NCBI RefSeq assembly: GCF_008831285.2
Contig: NW_022205120.1
Span: 1 to 36,201 of the forward strand
From: Nymphaea colorata
Lineage: Eukaryota > Streptophyta > Magnoliopsida > Nymphaeales > Nymphaeaceae
DNA: 36,201 bases
Direction of reading: 5' to 3'
This document shows, one piece after another, positions 9,942 to 19,090 of the stretch. Position 1 is the stretch's first letter. Every line of letters begins with the position of its first letter. Below the pieces are notes generated by a model that saw only the letters and a list, made by a program, of their open reading frames with translations, was not told the origin of the DNA and ran no database searches. A program made the position numbers and the translations under genes.

Positions 9942-10830
9942 AAACGCCTTTGGAATAACATAACATTGTCGAGCAGTATGATTTCTTCTACCAAAATGTT
10001 GACAAGTTACTCCTTGGCTAGACTTGTTAGTATTATTATTTTTTCCATAGTTTCCTCTTCCTCCATTAAAGCCTCTACCCCTACGACCATTATAGTTGCC
10101 ATGCCCATGCCCTTGTTCAACAATTGTTCAGCAATAAAGGCAGTGGCAGTGGCATCAACCCGAGTCATCTGGGATGAAGAAAGCATTCCAAGTCATCGCT
10201 CTGGAGTAATTAACATATCACATAATTCAGACCATGAAGGCAGATCTTTGAATGCAGTAACCATGGTAATAAAAGATTCATATTCAGAATTCAGTCCATT
10301 CAAGGTATAGAGAACAACATCTATATCTGAGACGAAGTGCTGCACAATGCTAAGAGAATCATGTAAGAAACTAATATGTGGAAGGTATTCAGTCATAGAC
10401 ATTCCTCCCTTTTTTATGTTTTGTAATTCTCTTTTCAACTGAATAATACAAAGATTATTTTGTGAGGCATACTGTTTTTCAAGGATGCAGCAAGCATCTA
10501 TAGCCGTGCCAACACGAACCTGTTGTGACATGACTGGTTGAGTCACAGTGACTTTGATCCAACTTAGTGCAAGTTGGTCTTCACGATACCATAAATCATA
10601 TGCAGTATTTTATTGTGTGTGTGCTTCATCAAGAAATTTAGGTGGAGCAGAACATTTTCCAATAACATACTTGATCAAATTTTGACTTTTCATAACACTT
10701 TCAATTTGAGAACATTAGAGAAGATGATTTGATGATCAAGCTTGACTGAAACCAAACTTGAGAAAGCATTCCATTGTGTACCTGGTGGAGTAGGAGTGCA
10801 AGGAGCATTAGAAGAGGACAATGCAGCCAT
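9942..10830 (-). pseudogene. CopA copy 1 gag remnant
   Basis: The ATG at 10830 begins MAALSSSNAP, as in copy 2, but the frame breaks within the first 50 codons. The better-kept part, 10546-10193, carries UBN2/retrotransposon-gag features: a GTAIDACCILEKQYASQNN block, QLKRELQNIKKGG, YLPHISFLHDSL and LNGLNSEYESFITM. Downstream, a Gly/Arg/Asn-rich stretch leads to a zinc knuckle at about 10010-9968 that reads C-Q-H-F-x4-H-x4-C. The second cysteine of the CCHC pattern is therefore phenylalanine. Gag would form the virus-like particle. This copy is non-functional. Confidence 0.85.
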
Positions 10831-10929
10831 ATTATACTAGAAAAATCTCACTTGTTCAATCAACAGCCGACGAGCACAGTCAATACGATTTGAGTCTGAT
10901 AAACAAAAAAGGTGACTGAGGAGGCGGAT

Positions 10930-11400
10930 CGGGCGACTGAAGGGGCAGATAGCCCTCGGTGGCACTCCCTTGTTAGCACGCTCCTCGATGAACATGTGAA
11001 CACAAAAGGAAACAGCATGCCCCTTGGTGAGGGCTGGAAACAGCATGACCTTCCTTTGTTGAGACAGAAAAGGAAGTCAACAGCATGCTCCTCGGTGATG
11101 GCTGGAAAGAGCATGGCCTTCCTTAGGCAAAAAAGGAGGCGCGTGCCTCGCTGAAGGAAGGGAATAACACACTCCAAAAGGAAGGCACGTGCCTCGATGA
11201 AGATAAAAAACAACACACTCGGTGCCACACTCTTGTTCAAACACTAAAAGGAGCAGCACGTTCCATAGTGAAACAGTGCGCTCCTCGGTGAAGACAGGAA
11301 GCAGCACGCTCCTCAGTGAAGGCCTTGGTAGCTTTCACTTGCTCACCACAAAAAAAAAAGAGCATGAAACTGCACACTCCTCTGTGGTTTCGCTTGTTAC
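10930..11400 (-). repeat. Degenerate tandem repeat array in the CopA leader, copy 1
   Basis: Between PBS and gag the leader is built from about eight imperfect units. On the plus strand each starts like 'agcacgctcctcggtgaagg' followed by 'ctggaaacagca' or 'acaggaa'. Unit starts are visible near 10975, 11015, 11075, 11130, 11183, 11250, 11277 and 11302, with spacing from about 25 to 65 bp. Several overlapping minus-strand frames exist here (for example 10860-11240 and 11077-11307) and translate the repeat as leucine/cysteine-rich text. I do not regard them as proteins. Confidence 0.75.
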
Positions 11401-11570
11401 GCAAAAAACTATGGATGTAGGAAGAGGAACAGGAGACGCAACAGGGGACGCAGTAGAGAGTGGCTGGAAAACGATGGTGCCGGCATCAAACAATGGTCAT
11501 GCACCAGACAGGTGAAGCGTGGCTCTAGAAAGATGCAGGATACAGAAGACCATGGTGAAAGCAGTTGCAG

Positions 11571-11582
11571 GCTCTGATACCA
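11571..11582 (-). other. Primer-binding site, CopA copy 1
   Basis: On the minus strand this reads TGGTATCAGAGC, the standard plant copia PBS complementary to the 3' end of initiator Met-tRNA. It lies 2-3 bases inside the LTR, where minus-strand cDNA synthesis would start. Confidence 0.92.
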
Positions 11583-11584
11583 AG

Positions 11585-11912
11585 TTAAAAGAAAAGATGA
11601 ACACACAGGTGTAACGTGATTCGGCTAAAATCGGCCTACATCCACACAAACACTCTCTCTTCTATTCAATAACCACACAGAGAGAGTATAGATATTTATA
11701 ATCACTTTATACAATTTAGATTCTTGATTTTAGGATCTTGATTTACACGACAGATTTGGGCAGAATTATAGAAGAAGATAGGGGAAATGATTTCTTTCTC
11801 ATTTAGAGAAGATTGGTCAGTTTTGGATAGCTCTTGAGTATTGGAAACTGTACCCTGTCCTTTGTAACTGATCCTGATCGTATCTGTTCCATAGATCTTA
11901 TCATTGTTAACA
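11585..11912 (-). repeat. 5' LTR of CopA, copy 1
   Basis: About 320-328 bp between the PBS and the CopB relic. The outer end is either 11912 (TGTTAAC on the minus strand) or 11903 (TGATAAG). The second is favoured because 'ttgttaacaaatctagcac' continues the CopB sequence, which at 5064 onward reads 'ttgttgacaaatctagcac'. The LTR contains a TATA-like box and a CT-rich region downstream of it. No second LTR is left, so insertion age cannot be read from LTR divergence. Confidence 0.85.
11691..11702 (-). promoter_or_regulatory. TATA-like box in CopA LTR, copy 1
   Basis: The minus strand reads TTATAAATATCT, followed about 10 bases later by a CTCTCTCT-type stretch. The position, in the downstream half of the LTR, is where a copia promoter is expected. 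There is no evidence that it is active. Confidence 0.5.
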
Positions 11913-12361
11913 AATCAAGCACAGCTCTTTGTTACAGAAATTTCTGAATATTTTCTCCAACTAGAAGGTCATTCTGCAGGACCAGAAATCCCGGAATAGG
12001 CTTGGTGATGGTTATGAGAGAGATGAGCTCTATCTACTACATTAACTTGAACACAAACAAGGCACTTCCAGCTGACAAGAAGAATGAAGAATCACTCCTA
12101 TGGCACTATAGGTTGGGACATTTGTGTGATCTAATTCTCAAAACTGTGTTTCTTTTGCTCATCTACAATTTTCCAGTATGTAAGATATGCAATTACGCAA
12201 AGATTACTGGACAATCATTTCCGGAATCTGAAATAAAAAGCCAATATTGCTTCAACTTGGTTCAGGCTGATGTATGGGGCCCAGCTCCTGCTGTTTCCAA
12301 CTTTATTTTCAGATACTTTCTCCTGTTAAAAGATGACAAATCATGGATGAGTTGGGTGTTC
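11904..12361 (+). pseudogene. CopB copy 1: gag-pre-integrase and integrase start, plus strand
   Basis: The best frame (12020-12361) reads IYYINLNTNKALPADKKNEE, then LLWHYRLGHL, VCKICNYAKITGQSF, VQADVWGPAP and FLLLKDDKSWMSWVFF. This is the copia sequence from the GLYYL segment through the HHCC zinc finger (H-x-LGH...C-x2-C) to the first integrase aspartate (DVWGP) and the 'DD.S...W' block. A frameshift separates the upstream segment. The left end abuts the CopA LTR. The right end, after WVFF, is where similarity to copy 2 stops. A frame continues to 12493 in unrelated sequence. It is a fragment of a different copia family from CopA, in the opposite orientation. Confidence 0.82.
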
Positions 12362-13487
12362 TTTGATAGGACCATTTGGGCAACTGCCTACACCAGCCCA
12401 CGTATGACTCCACCAAAGGCTCTAGCCCCATTCTCAATTTTTTGTACTTCCATTCATTTCATGGTCCTGACAATCAAAATAGGGTTCGTATAAAATTTTA
12501 AAATAAAATTTGAATTCACACTGACAAATGCACATTTAAAATAAATAGCAAATTAAGTATATTACTTGCTTGATGATTGAATGCAGTGCGGAACCTTCAA
12601 CAATATATATTTATTTGGGTAATAGTGAAAATGAATCCATTCTATAGACCATTCATTTCTAATAAATGTTTATAACAATCGGAATCAGAACCGAAACCCA
12701 AAGCGAAACAACGTGCAGGCTGTCGGTAAGCTAAATCAGTATACTATTTTTAAAAAAACAAGTGAAAAATAGAAAAGAAAAAATCTTGACAGTATTTAAA
12801 GATAATTAAATAACAACACGGGGCAACAGCCACTGAATAAAACAGGTTTGCCAAACAATTCAAATTGACTTAAATTAATTCAGGCCAACTTTTATAAACA
12901 CTGTTCTCAAATGCATGACATTTTAGTGGACCTCTTGCTTGTGGAGAAAACCCTTCTTTGTTATGGGTGAGTGGGAGTGAACCTGCCGCCTGCATGCAGG
13001 AGGGGCAGAAGCTCTACTCGTCCCCTTTACCTAGGGTCTAGAGAAACATCAAAACCAGGTGAATTTATGGTCACTCCCTTCAGTTTAGGAGTAGCTCCTG
13101 CCAACCTTTAGGGTTCATGAGAATAATGCTCATGGTATTGGAACTGACTACCTGATTCTCACAAAACTCTTAACTCGACCAGTTATGCTACTCTTCTCGG
13201 AGTAACCTGATCTCATTGTTTGAGCTTATGAAAAAGAGTACATATAAGACTATTGAAGCTTACAACTTTCTGGAGGTAAAGACTTTTGTATAACCTGCGG
13301 TGAGACTTTTAAATTCTCTTAGGTAGAACTTGTTAAGAATAATATTCTGCTTTTTTATTCAAGAAACGTAACTGCATTTCAATTAACAAAAAAATTAATC
13401 TTCTAATGAATTAAATGCTGAGCAGGTACTATATGTTCCGAATTTTAGCAACACATGCACTCGTTTAATATTCTTCAGTGATCCCAA
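12362..13487. other. Unassigned non-coding stretch
   Basis: No gene recognised. It is AT-rich with short runs of A and no long frame. 12960-13300 is less AT-rich and contains 'gcctgcatgcaggagg' (a short palindrome around CTGCATGCAG) and several phrases suggestive of an old repeat, but no terminal repeats could be paired. It starts exactly where homology with duplication copy 2 ends, so the junction near 12361 marks either the duplication edge or a later insertion. Confidence 0.4.
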
Positions 13488-13590
13488 AATCTGTTCCAAA
13501 CATGTGTCAGGGACTCAAGAATATGTCGCTGTGTACTAAATCCGTTCCAAACATGTGCAAGGGACTCGAAAATATGTCGCTAGCCAGTAC
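13488..13590 (+). repeat. Two-copy tandem repeat of about 52 bp
   Basis: Unit 1 (about 13490-13541) and unit 2 (about 13542-13592) share 'gttccaaacatgtg', 'agggactc', and 'aatatgtcgct', with a few substitutions. The second unit runs on into a short open frame (13555-13737) that I do not recognise as a protein. Confidence 0.8.
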
Positions 13591-14159
13591 ACTGTGCAAG
13601 GTACAACAACCATCATTGTTGATGGAGGGTTAGCATTGTTAGTTGCAAAGTTAAAAGACATTGTGAAGTTAACCGTCACAGAACACATTGTGTCATGGGA
13701 CCGAAAATTCCGTGGTCAAAGTTACAATAAGGTGTAGGCACATTCCTTGGTCGTTATGCTAACTTAAAGCAACTAGTGTCGCAACAAATACAACTAAGAC
13801 ACGATGGCCATTTTCATCGGTAATCATTTGGGCAACGGGACTAGTGTTGGTGGAGTTTTGACCGTTGCGATTACTTATTAGCGATAGAATTGCCAGAATT
13901 AGCGACTGTCGAGTTAAAGCCACAGTTAATGTTCATACTCGCGCAGACATATCTAAGTTAAGATTTAAACTTAAACGGAGGGGAAAACATCTTTAAAACA
14001 AGATACATATATTTATTCAACATAAAAAAATAACACCATCAACCACATGACAATCAGGACATAAAACATAAGCAGCGTCCAATGCTGCCAATTATAGTCT
14101 AGTACAGAGAACCACGTAGATCATCATGAAAGAAATATATATATATATATATTGATATG
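13591..14159. other. Possible CACTA-type transposon remnant; otherwise no gene
   Basis: Short motifs of the type 'gtcgcta', 'ttgctaac', 'attagcgac', 'ttagcgata' and 'ttgcgattac' recur in both orientations between 13525 and 13910. They resemble subterminal motifs of plant CACTA (En/Spm) elements. No CACTA terminus or 3-bp target duplication was identified, so the assignment is weak. From 13960 to 14159 nothing is seen apart from a short (TA)n run near 14138-14152. Confidence 0.3.
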
Positions 14160-16130
14160 TATACACCTTTACCCCTGAGTACATTCAATTGGTGCAAAAG
14201 AAAGCAGCCCTTCCCCAAATCATATTTCACAAGCATGTTCTGCTGGAAAACATTCCTGAAAAAGGCTAAGCTGGCTGTCGTACTTCTATACATCCAAAAG
14301 ATATTTGAAGGTGGCAGCTTCAAGTCTGCGTTGGTGGAATGAAATGTCATCTCCAGCAATCCTTTATATGGATCACCATTATTCTCTACATTATAACACA
14401 AATAATCTTGGTTACGATGATAGAAGTGTTTATGGTTTGTGACATTAGCCACTGCGTTTGCCACTTGATCATACACATCTTTGGCAAGATAGTCAGCATG
14501 GTACCCGAGTCTATCATGTTTGATCCAGCATATCCCAACCATGTTGAGTCTGTTGTTCTCCACATTTAGGTAATCTAGTGTGAGTGTATAGAAAGTGCCT
14601 TGAGCTGCATTTGCTTCCATTGGCACCTGTTGAACCTCTTGGGTTCCGAAGAACTCTACCTCCTCACAGAATTTGATCTACTCAATGACATTATTTTTCT
14701 TGCTATGGAGAGGAAAACTGTAAGCAAATTTATGGTTAATAAAGAAGCCGTTGTGACTAACAAGTGAAAGAGATCCTGGCCTGAGGCCAACAAGACTACG
14801 ATGTACAAGATTTTGGAAATCAACACTATTTTCTCTATGAACGCAACCAAAGGTGATTGTCGGAAGCTTGATGGTGCCATCAGTGCCAACCTCAAACCAA
14901 AATCTTTCGAGAGCAAGGGACCCTTCTACAATAGATCCATCACCATATGAGGACTTGACGCTACGAAGTTGGTTGTCGTCACAAACGGACCAGAAGCTAG
15001 TGGTGCATCTCAGGTTATGGTATGTAGTGGCTTTAATGTTGACTTCATTTGGTAGGTAAAGTTGTAGTAAAGAACACACAATGTCCATTTGAGGTTTCTG
15101 CCAGTATCGATGATGACCCAGTAAGATTGGACTTCTAGTGATGTACTAATGTAAAGCTGCATGAGAAACTCTCTATATGTAGATGTATCAATGTCTTCTT
15201 TTTATAGCACATGAAGGTGCTGCTTCGATAGGTCGAAACAACTGCCTACCAGCCTATTCTCTCCTAGATTTAAGTATATAGGTTGTATGGTGGGATTTGA
15301 GAAGAAATATTTGGACATACGGCCAACTTTGTTTCCTAAAATTTTTGTCTTGTCATACAGGTGGAAGTTTTCCAAAACATTTCAACCACGTTTGATTGCA
15401 GGATGTGAACGAGTGTCGGCAGTTTCACCTGTTTAGCATACCCCAACACATTTCACAAGTTAACCAGATAGTCCTCCTGAACTCAATTAAACATGAAAAC
15501 AAAGAGAATAATCGTAGCAATTGAATCTTCAAAGGACCCTTAGATAGCTGGACACAAGTTTCAATCAATTTTTGTTACTATTCACAGTATAGAGTTGCCA
15601 GATCAACTCATTTCTAAACTTTTTATGACACAAGTTTGCATTTCTTTCTTACTTTTCATGGATCGAGTTCCACCGTGATAACCCAGACGAACGTTTCTAG
15701 GATCAATGGGCTTTAGTTCTAAACTTCTAAGTTACCGGGGCATTTCCTTGAAATATGGAATTTGCCAGATATTTCCAGATTTTAGCGGTCAGGCACTGGA
15801 ATTAGTTCATCTGGTCAGGCTTCATGAGAATACACGTGGATGGTCGTGTTGTTGGTGTTGGCATAACCTGAAGCCAATCGGGAGCACAACTTGAAGCATA
15901 GAGCAGCAATGCTCAGTGCATCGAACTGGAGTGGATGAAGGATCATAGAGATGAGAGAGAGGCAATTCTGGGTGAATAAGGTCTATCGGGAATCCTGGAG
16001 TTTTGGTTAACATTGACAGTGTTAGTGAAGTTGTTGGTAGGAAAGTTTGATAGTGCAACTGGGAGAAGTTACAGGAGGATCATGAAGGAGGAGAGGAAGG
16101 TGGCTATGGCAACTGTTAATAGTAGATCTA
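14160..16130 (-). pseudogene. Aspartic protease (A1 family, CDR1/nepenthesin-like) pseudogene 1
   Basis: Read right to left: a hydrophobic leader-like stretch (AIATFLSSFMILL, about 16125-16090) and a propeptide motif GFPIDLIHPELPLSHLYDPS (about 15995-15935). After some 700 bp come EFLMQLYIST and the first catalytic triplet D-T-G (15108-15100) in VIIDTGRNLKWT. A frameshift leads into 15088-14678 with SSYGDGSIVEGSLALERF, LPTITFGC and SLSLVSHNGF. An in-frame TAG (14680-14678) interrupts it. Then follow FYTLTLDYLNV, the second catalytic triplet D-S-G (14511-14503), off-frame between two frameshifts, MTFHSTNADLKLPPSN, and a C-terminus QQNMLVKYDLGKGCF. Intact relatives are secreted or vacuolar proteases of about 430-470 residues, often intronless. 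The gap at 15200-15900 is an insertion or intron. At least three frameshifts and one stop make it non-functional. Confidence 0.9.
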
Positions 16131-16369
16131 CAAAGAAAAACTCCTTGTATTTATAAAGGAGATCATGAGGTAGGTTGTGACTAAGGGTGTGGATTTAAAT
16201 ACAAATGGTGGGGAAAAGAAGCACATTGTCAAAGTGAGTAGCGTGTGGATTGTTCCACAAGTAACAGTTCTTGGTCAAGGAGAAGATGTGGTTATCACGT
16301 GAAGGAGCAGAGAAAGGGAACAACATGAACCCTAGGTTAGAGTTAGGAAAATGTTTGTGAACATCACTT
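16131..16369. other. Spacer between aspartic protease pseudogene and LINE
   Basis: No feature identified with confidence. It would contain the promoter of the divergent aspartic protease gene and perhaps the 5' untranslated region of the LINE. No clear TATA box was chosen. Confidence 0.3.
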
Positions 16370-16559
16370 TATCGTGGGTGGTGAAGGCTCTCGCCCATCC
16401 TTAGAGATGATGGATCATGAAAAGTCACCTATTGATCAAGGATTCCAGTCAGTTGTATCAGCGCGATGATTTTAGGTGTCAGTGGTAAAGAGCACTGGTG
16501 TTGTGAACCAAAATGAGTGGGAGGAGGCATTTGGATTACCAGACCCTGCAGTGTGTGAA

Positions 16560-17440
16560 ATTGAGGGGAAGCAAATGGTCAGACCTTTCTGATGGACTGC
16601 TATTGCAATTCTATTAGGCGGTAGCTCAAGATTTCATTTGGATTGGGAGGAAGTTTTTCACAATTTGTATCACGTGAAAACAATTTTCATTCCTTTCAAA
16701 ATGACTCTTTTTGATCAAGGCTTCCTCAAAGGAATATTTAGAGGAAGTTATGCAACCAAAAAAATGGCATGTTTGCGATAGGTTTTTGGTCTCTAGCAAG
16801 TGGAAGTCAGGAATGCCGCATCGACTTCAAGCTGTCACGAGAACCCCTCTAGGGATTTGTCTACCGAAGTTGCCTCTTTATATGTGGAACTGCAAGGTGT
16901 TAGCTGGTGTCGTTAAGGTTCTGGGTAGTTTTTTTGTAGATGCTGATGGCTTCACTTATGGGTTCGATTTGTATACTTGATGGTGATAAAGTTATTGAAT
17001 AAATGGTGGAAGATGAAACAAAAATTTGTTTCGGTACCTTATGTGGGGTTTCATTACATCCCACAGGAGATCATCTCACTCGTATGAGGGAGGGAAAAGT
17101 GCATACTAAACCCTCAAATGGATGGACTCAGGTCATTATTGCTAATAGAAGGTGAAATCTAGGCTCTAAGCAACGCAAGCTATCTAATATTAAATGAAAT
17201 CAATTTGTGCCTCTTGAAAAAGATGTACTTCCTATTGAACACCTAAGATCTACAGGTCATGAGTCTCAAGGGATTATCTCATATGAAATGGTGATGGAAT
17301 CATCTTCATTGAAGGTTAACCATGGTAAAACTATTGCTGAGTCCAGCCATGAGACCAAGAAGGAAGCCACAGAAGTTGAGGAGGAATTTTTTCCTGGATT
17401 TGGCTGTTTCAACTCCACTAGGACTGTACTAATGGACTGA
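16560..17440 (+). pseudogene. LINE ORF1 remnant (DUF4283-like)
   Basis: Read through several frames. A segment before 16711 resembles the 'W...F' entry of the domain. 16711-16980 gives KEYLEEVMQPKKWHVCDRFL, then RTPLGICLPKLPLYMWNCKV and VLGSFFVDADG, matching the family pattern 'VPVWIRLPxLPLHxWNxKxLxxIASxLGxPLxxD'. Near 17105-17220 a GWTQVIIANRR-like stretch and QFVPLEKD follow, typical of the region after the domain. 17207-17440 is an acidic, serine-rich tail (HETKKEATEVEEEFFPGFG). It would bind LINE RNA. Frames are interrupted at least twice. Confidence 0.72.
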
Positions 17441-17699
17441 AAACAAAAAGATAAAAGGTCTTCCTCTCCTATGAATATTAGTTTGAACAAAAAAAAGCTC
17501 TCCATTCCAAAGAAGTTAACAATTTTAAGAAGAAGGGTTGTGAGACAACATTTTTTAAGGCTATATAAAGTTCTGTCCTGAAAGAAAGGATGTTGGCACA
17601 ACATGATCCTGACATGGATATCCAAGGATCAGAGATTTCCATAACAAAGAGAATGTTCTCCTGTAGGAAAAGGAGCCTAAGAAGAGTTGCCAATTGCCA

Positions 17700-19085
17700 T
17701 CAAATGAAGTTTATAGTTGCATTGTTAAAGGCCTTGCCACTCTAACAACGTAGAAAGTTTTTGGCAATTGGGTGATATCTCATCAACTTGGGATCATTTT
17801 CATGTTTCGATATCATGTTGAATGCAGACAACTTCAAATCCTTTTGCAATCACTTCGAGGAGTTTTTTTTTTTAAACTAATATTGATACGAATCTTAATG
17901 GGGCCATAATTGTGTAGAGTTAGAGGCATGCTGATTTTAGATTGACTAGTTGCAAATTTAATAAATTTTGGATGGATTGTTTGTTTATTCATAAAGCTTT
18001 CAATCTCAACTTTGATACAATAGGTGTGTATCTTCACCCTCACTTTAGAATTCGCAAAGACCAATTGGTTATGTTAAATATCATAATTGCCAATAAACAA
18101 ATGTTAGTATTATAATTAAAGATTTTAATTCAGCTTATAAGGAGTCTGAAAAATGGCCCTGCCCCTGCTAGCCAAGCTTGTTTAGCATTCAATGGATTCA
18201 TTCAAGATGTTGGACTAAGAGAGATTGTGGATAGAAACAGAGCATTCACTTGAACCAATCTCTGCACCCCGACAGCACTGGTTCAAAGAAAATTAGATAG
18301 ATTTTTGAGCAAGTTGAAAATTGTGGGCAGCTTTTGGTAGAACCAAGAAGTTCTTTAGACCACTCAGCACTTCTCTTTTACATGTAAATTAAATATCTTT
18401 AAAACCGCACGCAAGAGAAGATGAAGATTTAAATAGTTCCTTCATTGAGAGTGTCAACCTAGTTGTAAGGTCATTATTACAAGGGCATGGAGAGTGGAGT
18501 GTAGAGGATGTGCAATGCTTAAACTTCTCGCAAAACAGAATAGAGTACGACCATGCCTAAGTAATTGGAGTAAGTATAGAACCAAGAAAGTTGATATCAG
18601 AATTAACGTACTTCAAAAGGATTTTATTGAAATTTATAAGAGGCAAGATATTGACTCTCATAACTGGTCCACTTCTGAAAATCATATTAGATGTTTTCTT
18701 GCGGATGCTCTTTGAGATGAAGAAATGTACTAGAAAAAGAAAGTAAGGGTATCATGGCTAAAAAAAAGGGATAATAACAGCAAATGTTTTCATGCTATGT
18801 TCAGGAAAGGTCAGAAAAAAAAAGACTCTTGCACATGAAGACAGATGATGGGGAGTTTTATGAGGAGGATCCAATTCTTTCCGCATGTACTTCTCATTTT
18901 TAAAGATTTTTTACCCGTGACAACTCAACAAGAATGATTGAGGATCAGCTTGCAGTTGGTCACTGCATATTTATAAAAGAAAACTTAACGTTGTTAAGTT
19001 CCATTTCAGATGAGGAAGTGCAATAGCTGTTATGGGTGCCAACTCCAATAGCGCACCAGGTCTGAATGGCTTTCTGAAATTGTCG
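17700..19085 (+). pseudogene. LINE ORF2 remnant: endonuclease end and start of RT
   Basis: Near 18110-18330 the sequence reads KDFNSAYKESEKW (family: GDFN..L...EK), FNGFIQDVGLREIVDRNRAF, then T-stop-TNL and LVQRKLDRFLSKLKI (family: FTWSN......SKLDRFLVS), the apurinic endonuclease C-terminus. 18494-18715 gives an alpha-helical linker (VDIRINVLQKDFIEIYKRQD). After that come KKVRVSWLKKRDNNSKCFHA (family: KSRxxWLKEGDxNTKFFH), GEFYEEDPI, ISDEEVQ and NSAPGLNGFL (family: KAPGPDGF). Stops and frameshifts are frequent. The palm-domain motifs of RT are missing. Confidence 0.78.
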
Positions 19086-19090
19086 CTTCA

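Larger units (their letters stand above)
8300..11912 (-). mobile_element. CopA copy 1: 3'-truncated Ty1/copia LTR retrotransposon
   Basis: On the minus strand the order is 5' LTR (about 11585-11912), Met-tRNA-type PBS (11571-11582), a long repeat-rich leader, gag (from ATG at 10830), protease, gag-pre-integrase zinc finger and integrase. This is the Ty1/copia order. The gag N-terminus of copy 2 (VKLDRNYLLWRSQI) resembles the Ale/Retrofit lineage, which is an inference. The element stops after the integrase C-terminal region near 8300. Reverse transcriptase, RNase H and the 3' LTR are missing. The same end point occurs in copy 2 (26660), so the truncation happened before the duplication. It is dead, with many stops and frameshifts. 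Confidence 0.9.
16370..19090 (+). mobile_element. 5' part of a plant L1-type LINE, RT core and 3' end missing
   Basis: The plus strand carries the order expected of plant LINEs: an ORF1-type RNA-binding protein with a DUF4283-like core (16560-17440), the end of an endonuclease domain (about 18100-18330), the endonuclease-RT linker (18400-18900) and the entry to RT (NSAPGLNGFL at about 19040-19075). Similarity ends there. The RT catalytic region, 3' UTR and poly(A) tail are absent. All frames are broken. Most genomic LINE copies are 5'-truncated, so keeping the 5' half and losing the 3' half implies deletion or rearrangement after insertion. Confidence 0.82.

Noticed and set aside
9870-10310. 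Plus-strand 146-codon frame across the CopA gag region
   Set aside because: It is antisense to the recognisable gag and zinc-knuckle coding sequence and has no motif of its own.
10860-11307. Overlapping Leu/Cys-rich minus-strand frames in the CopA leader, possibly a novel small protein
   Set aside because: Several frames are open at once because of the tandem repeat, and the frames are not the same in copy 2. This indicates composition, not coding.
10930-11400. Regular repeats in the leader considered as a CRISPR-like array
   Set aside because: Units are imperfect, spacing varies from about 25 to 65 bp, the spacers are themselves repetitive, and the context is a plant retrotransposon.
14157-14569. 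Plus-strand frames opposite aspartic protease pseudogene 1
   Set aside because: They are shadows of the minus-strand protease coding sequence.
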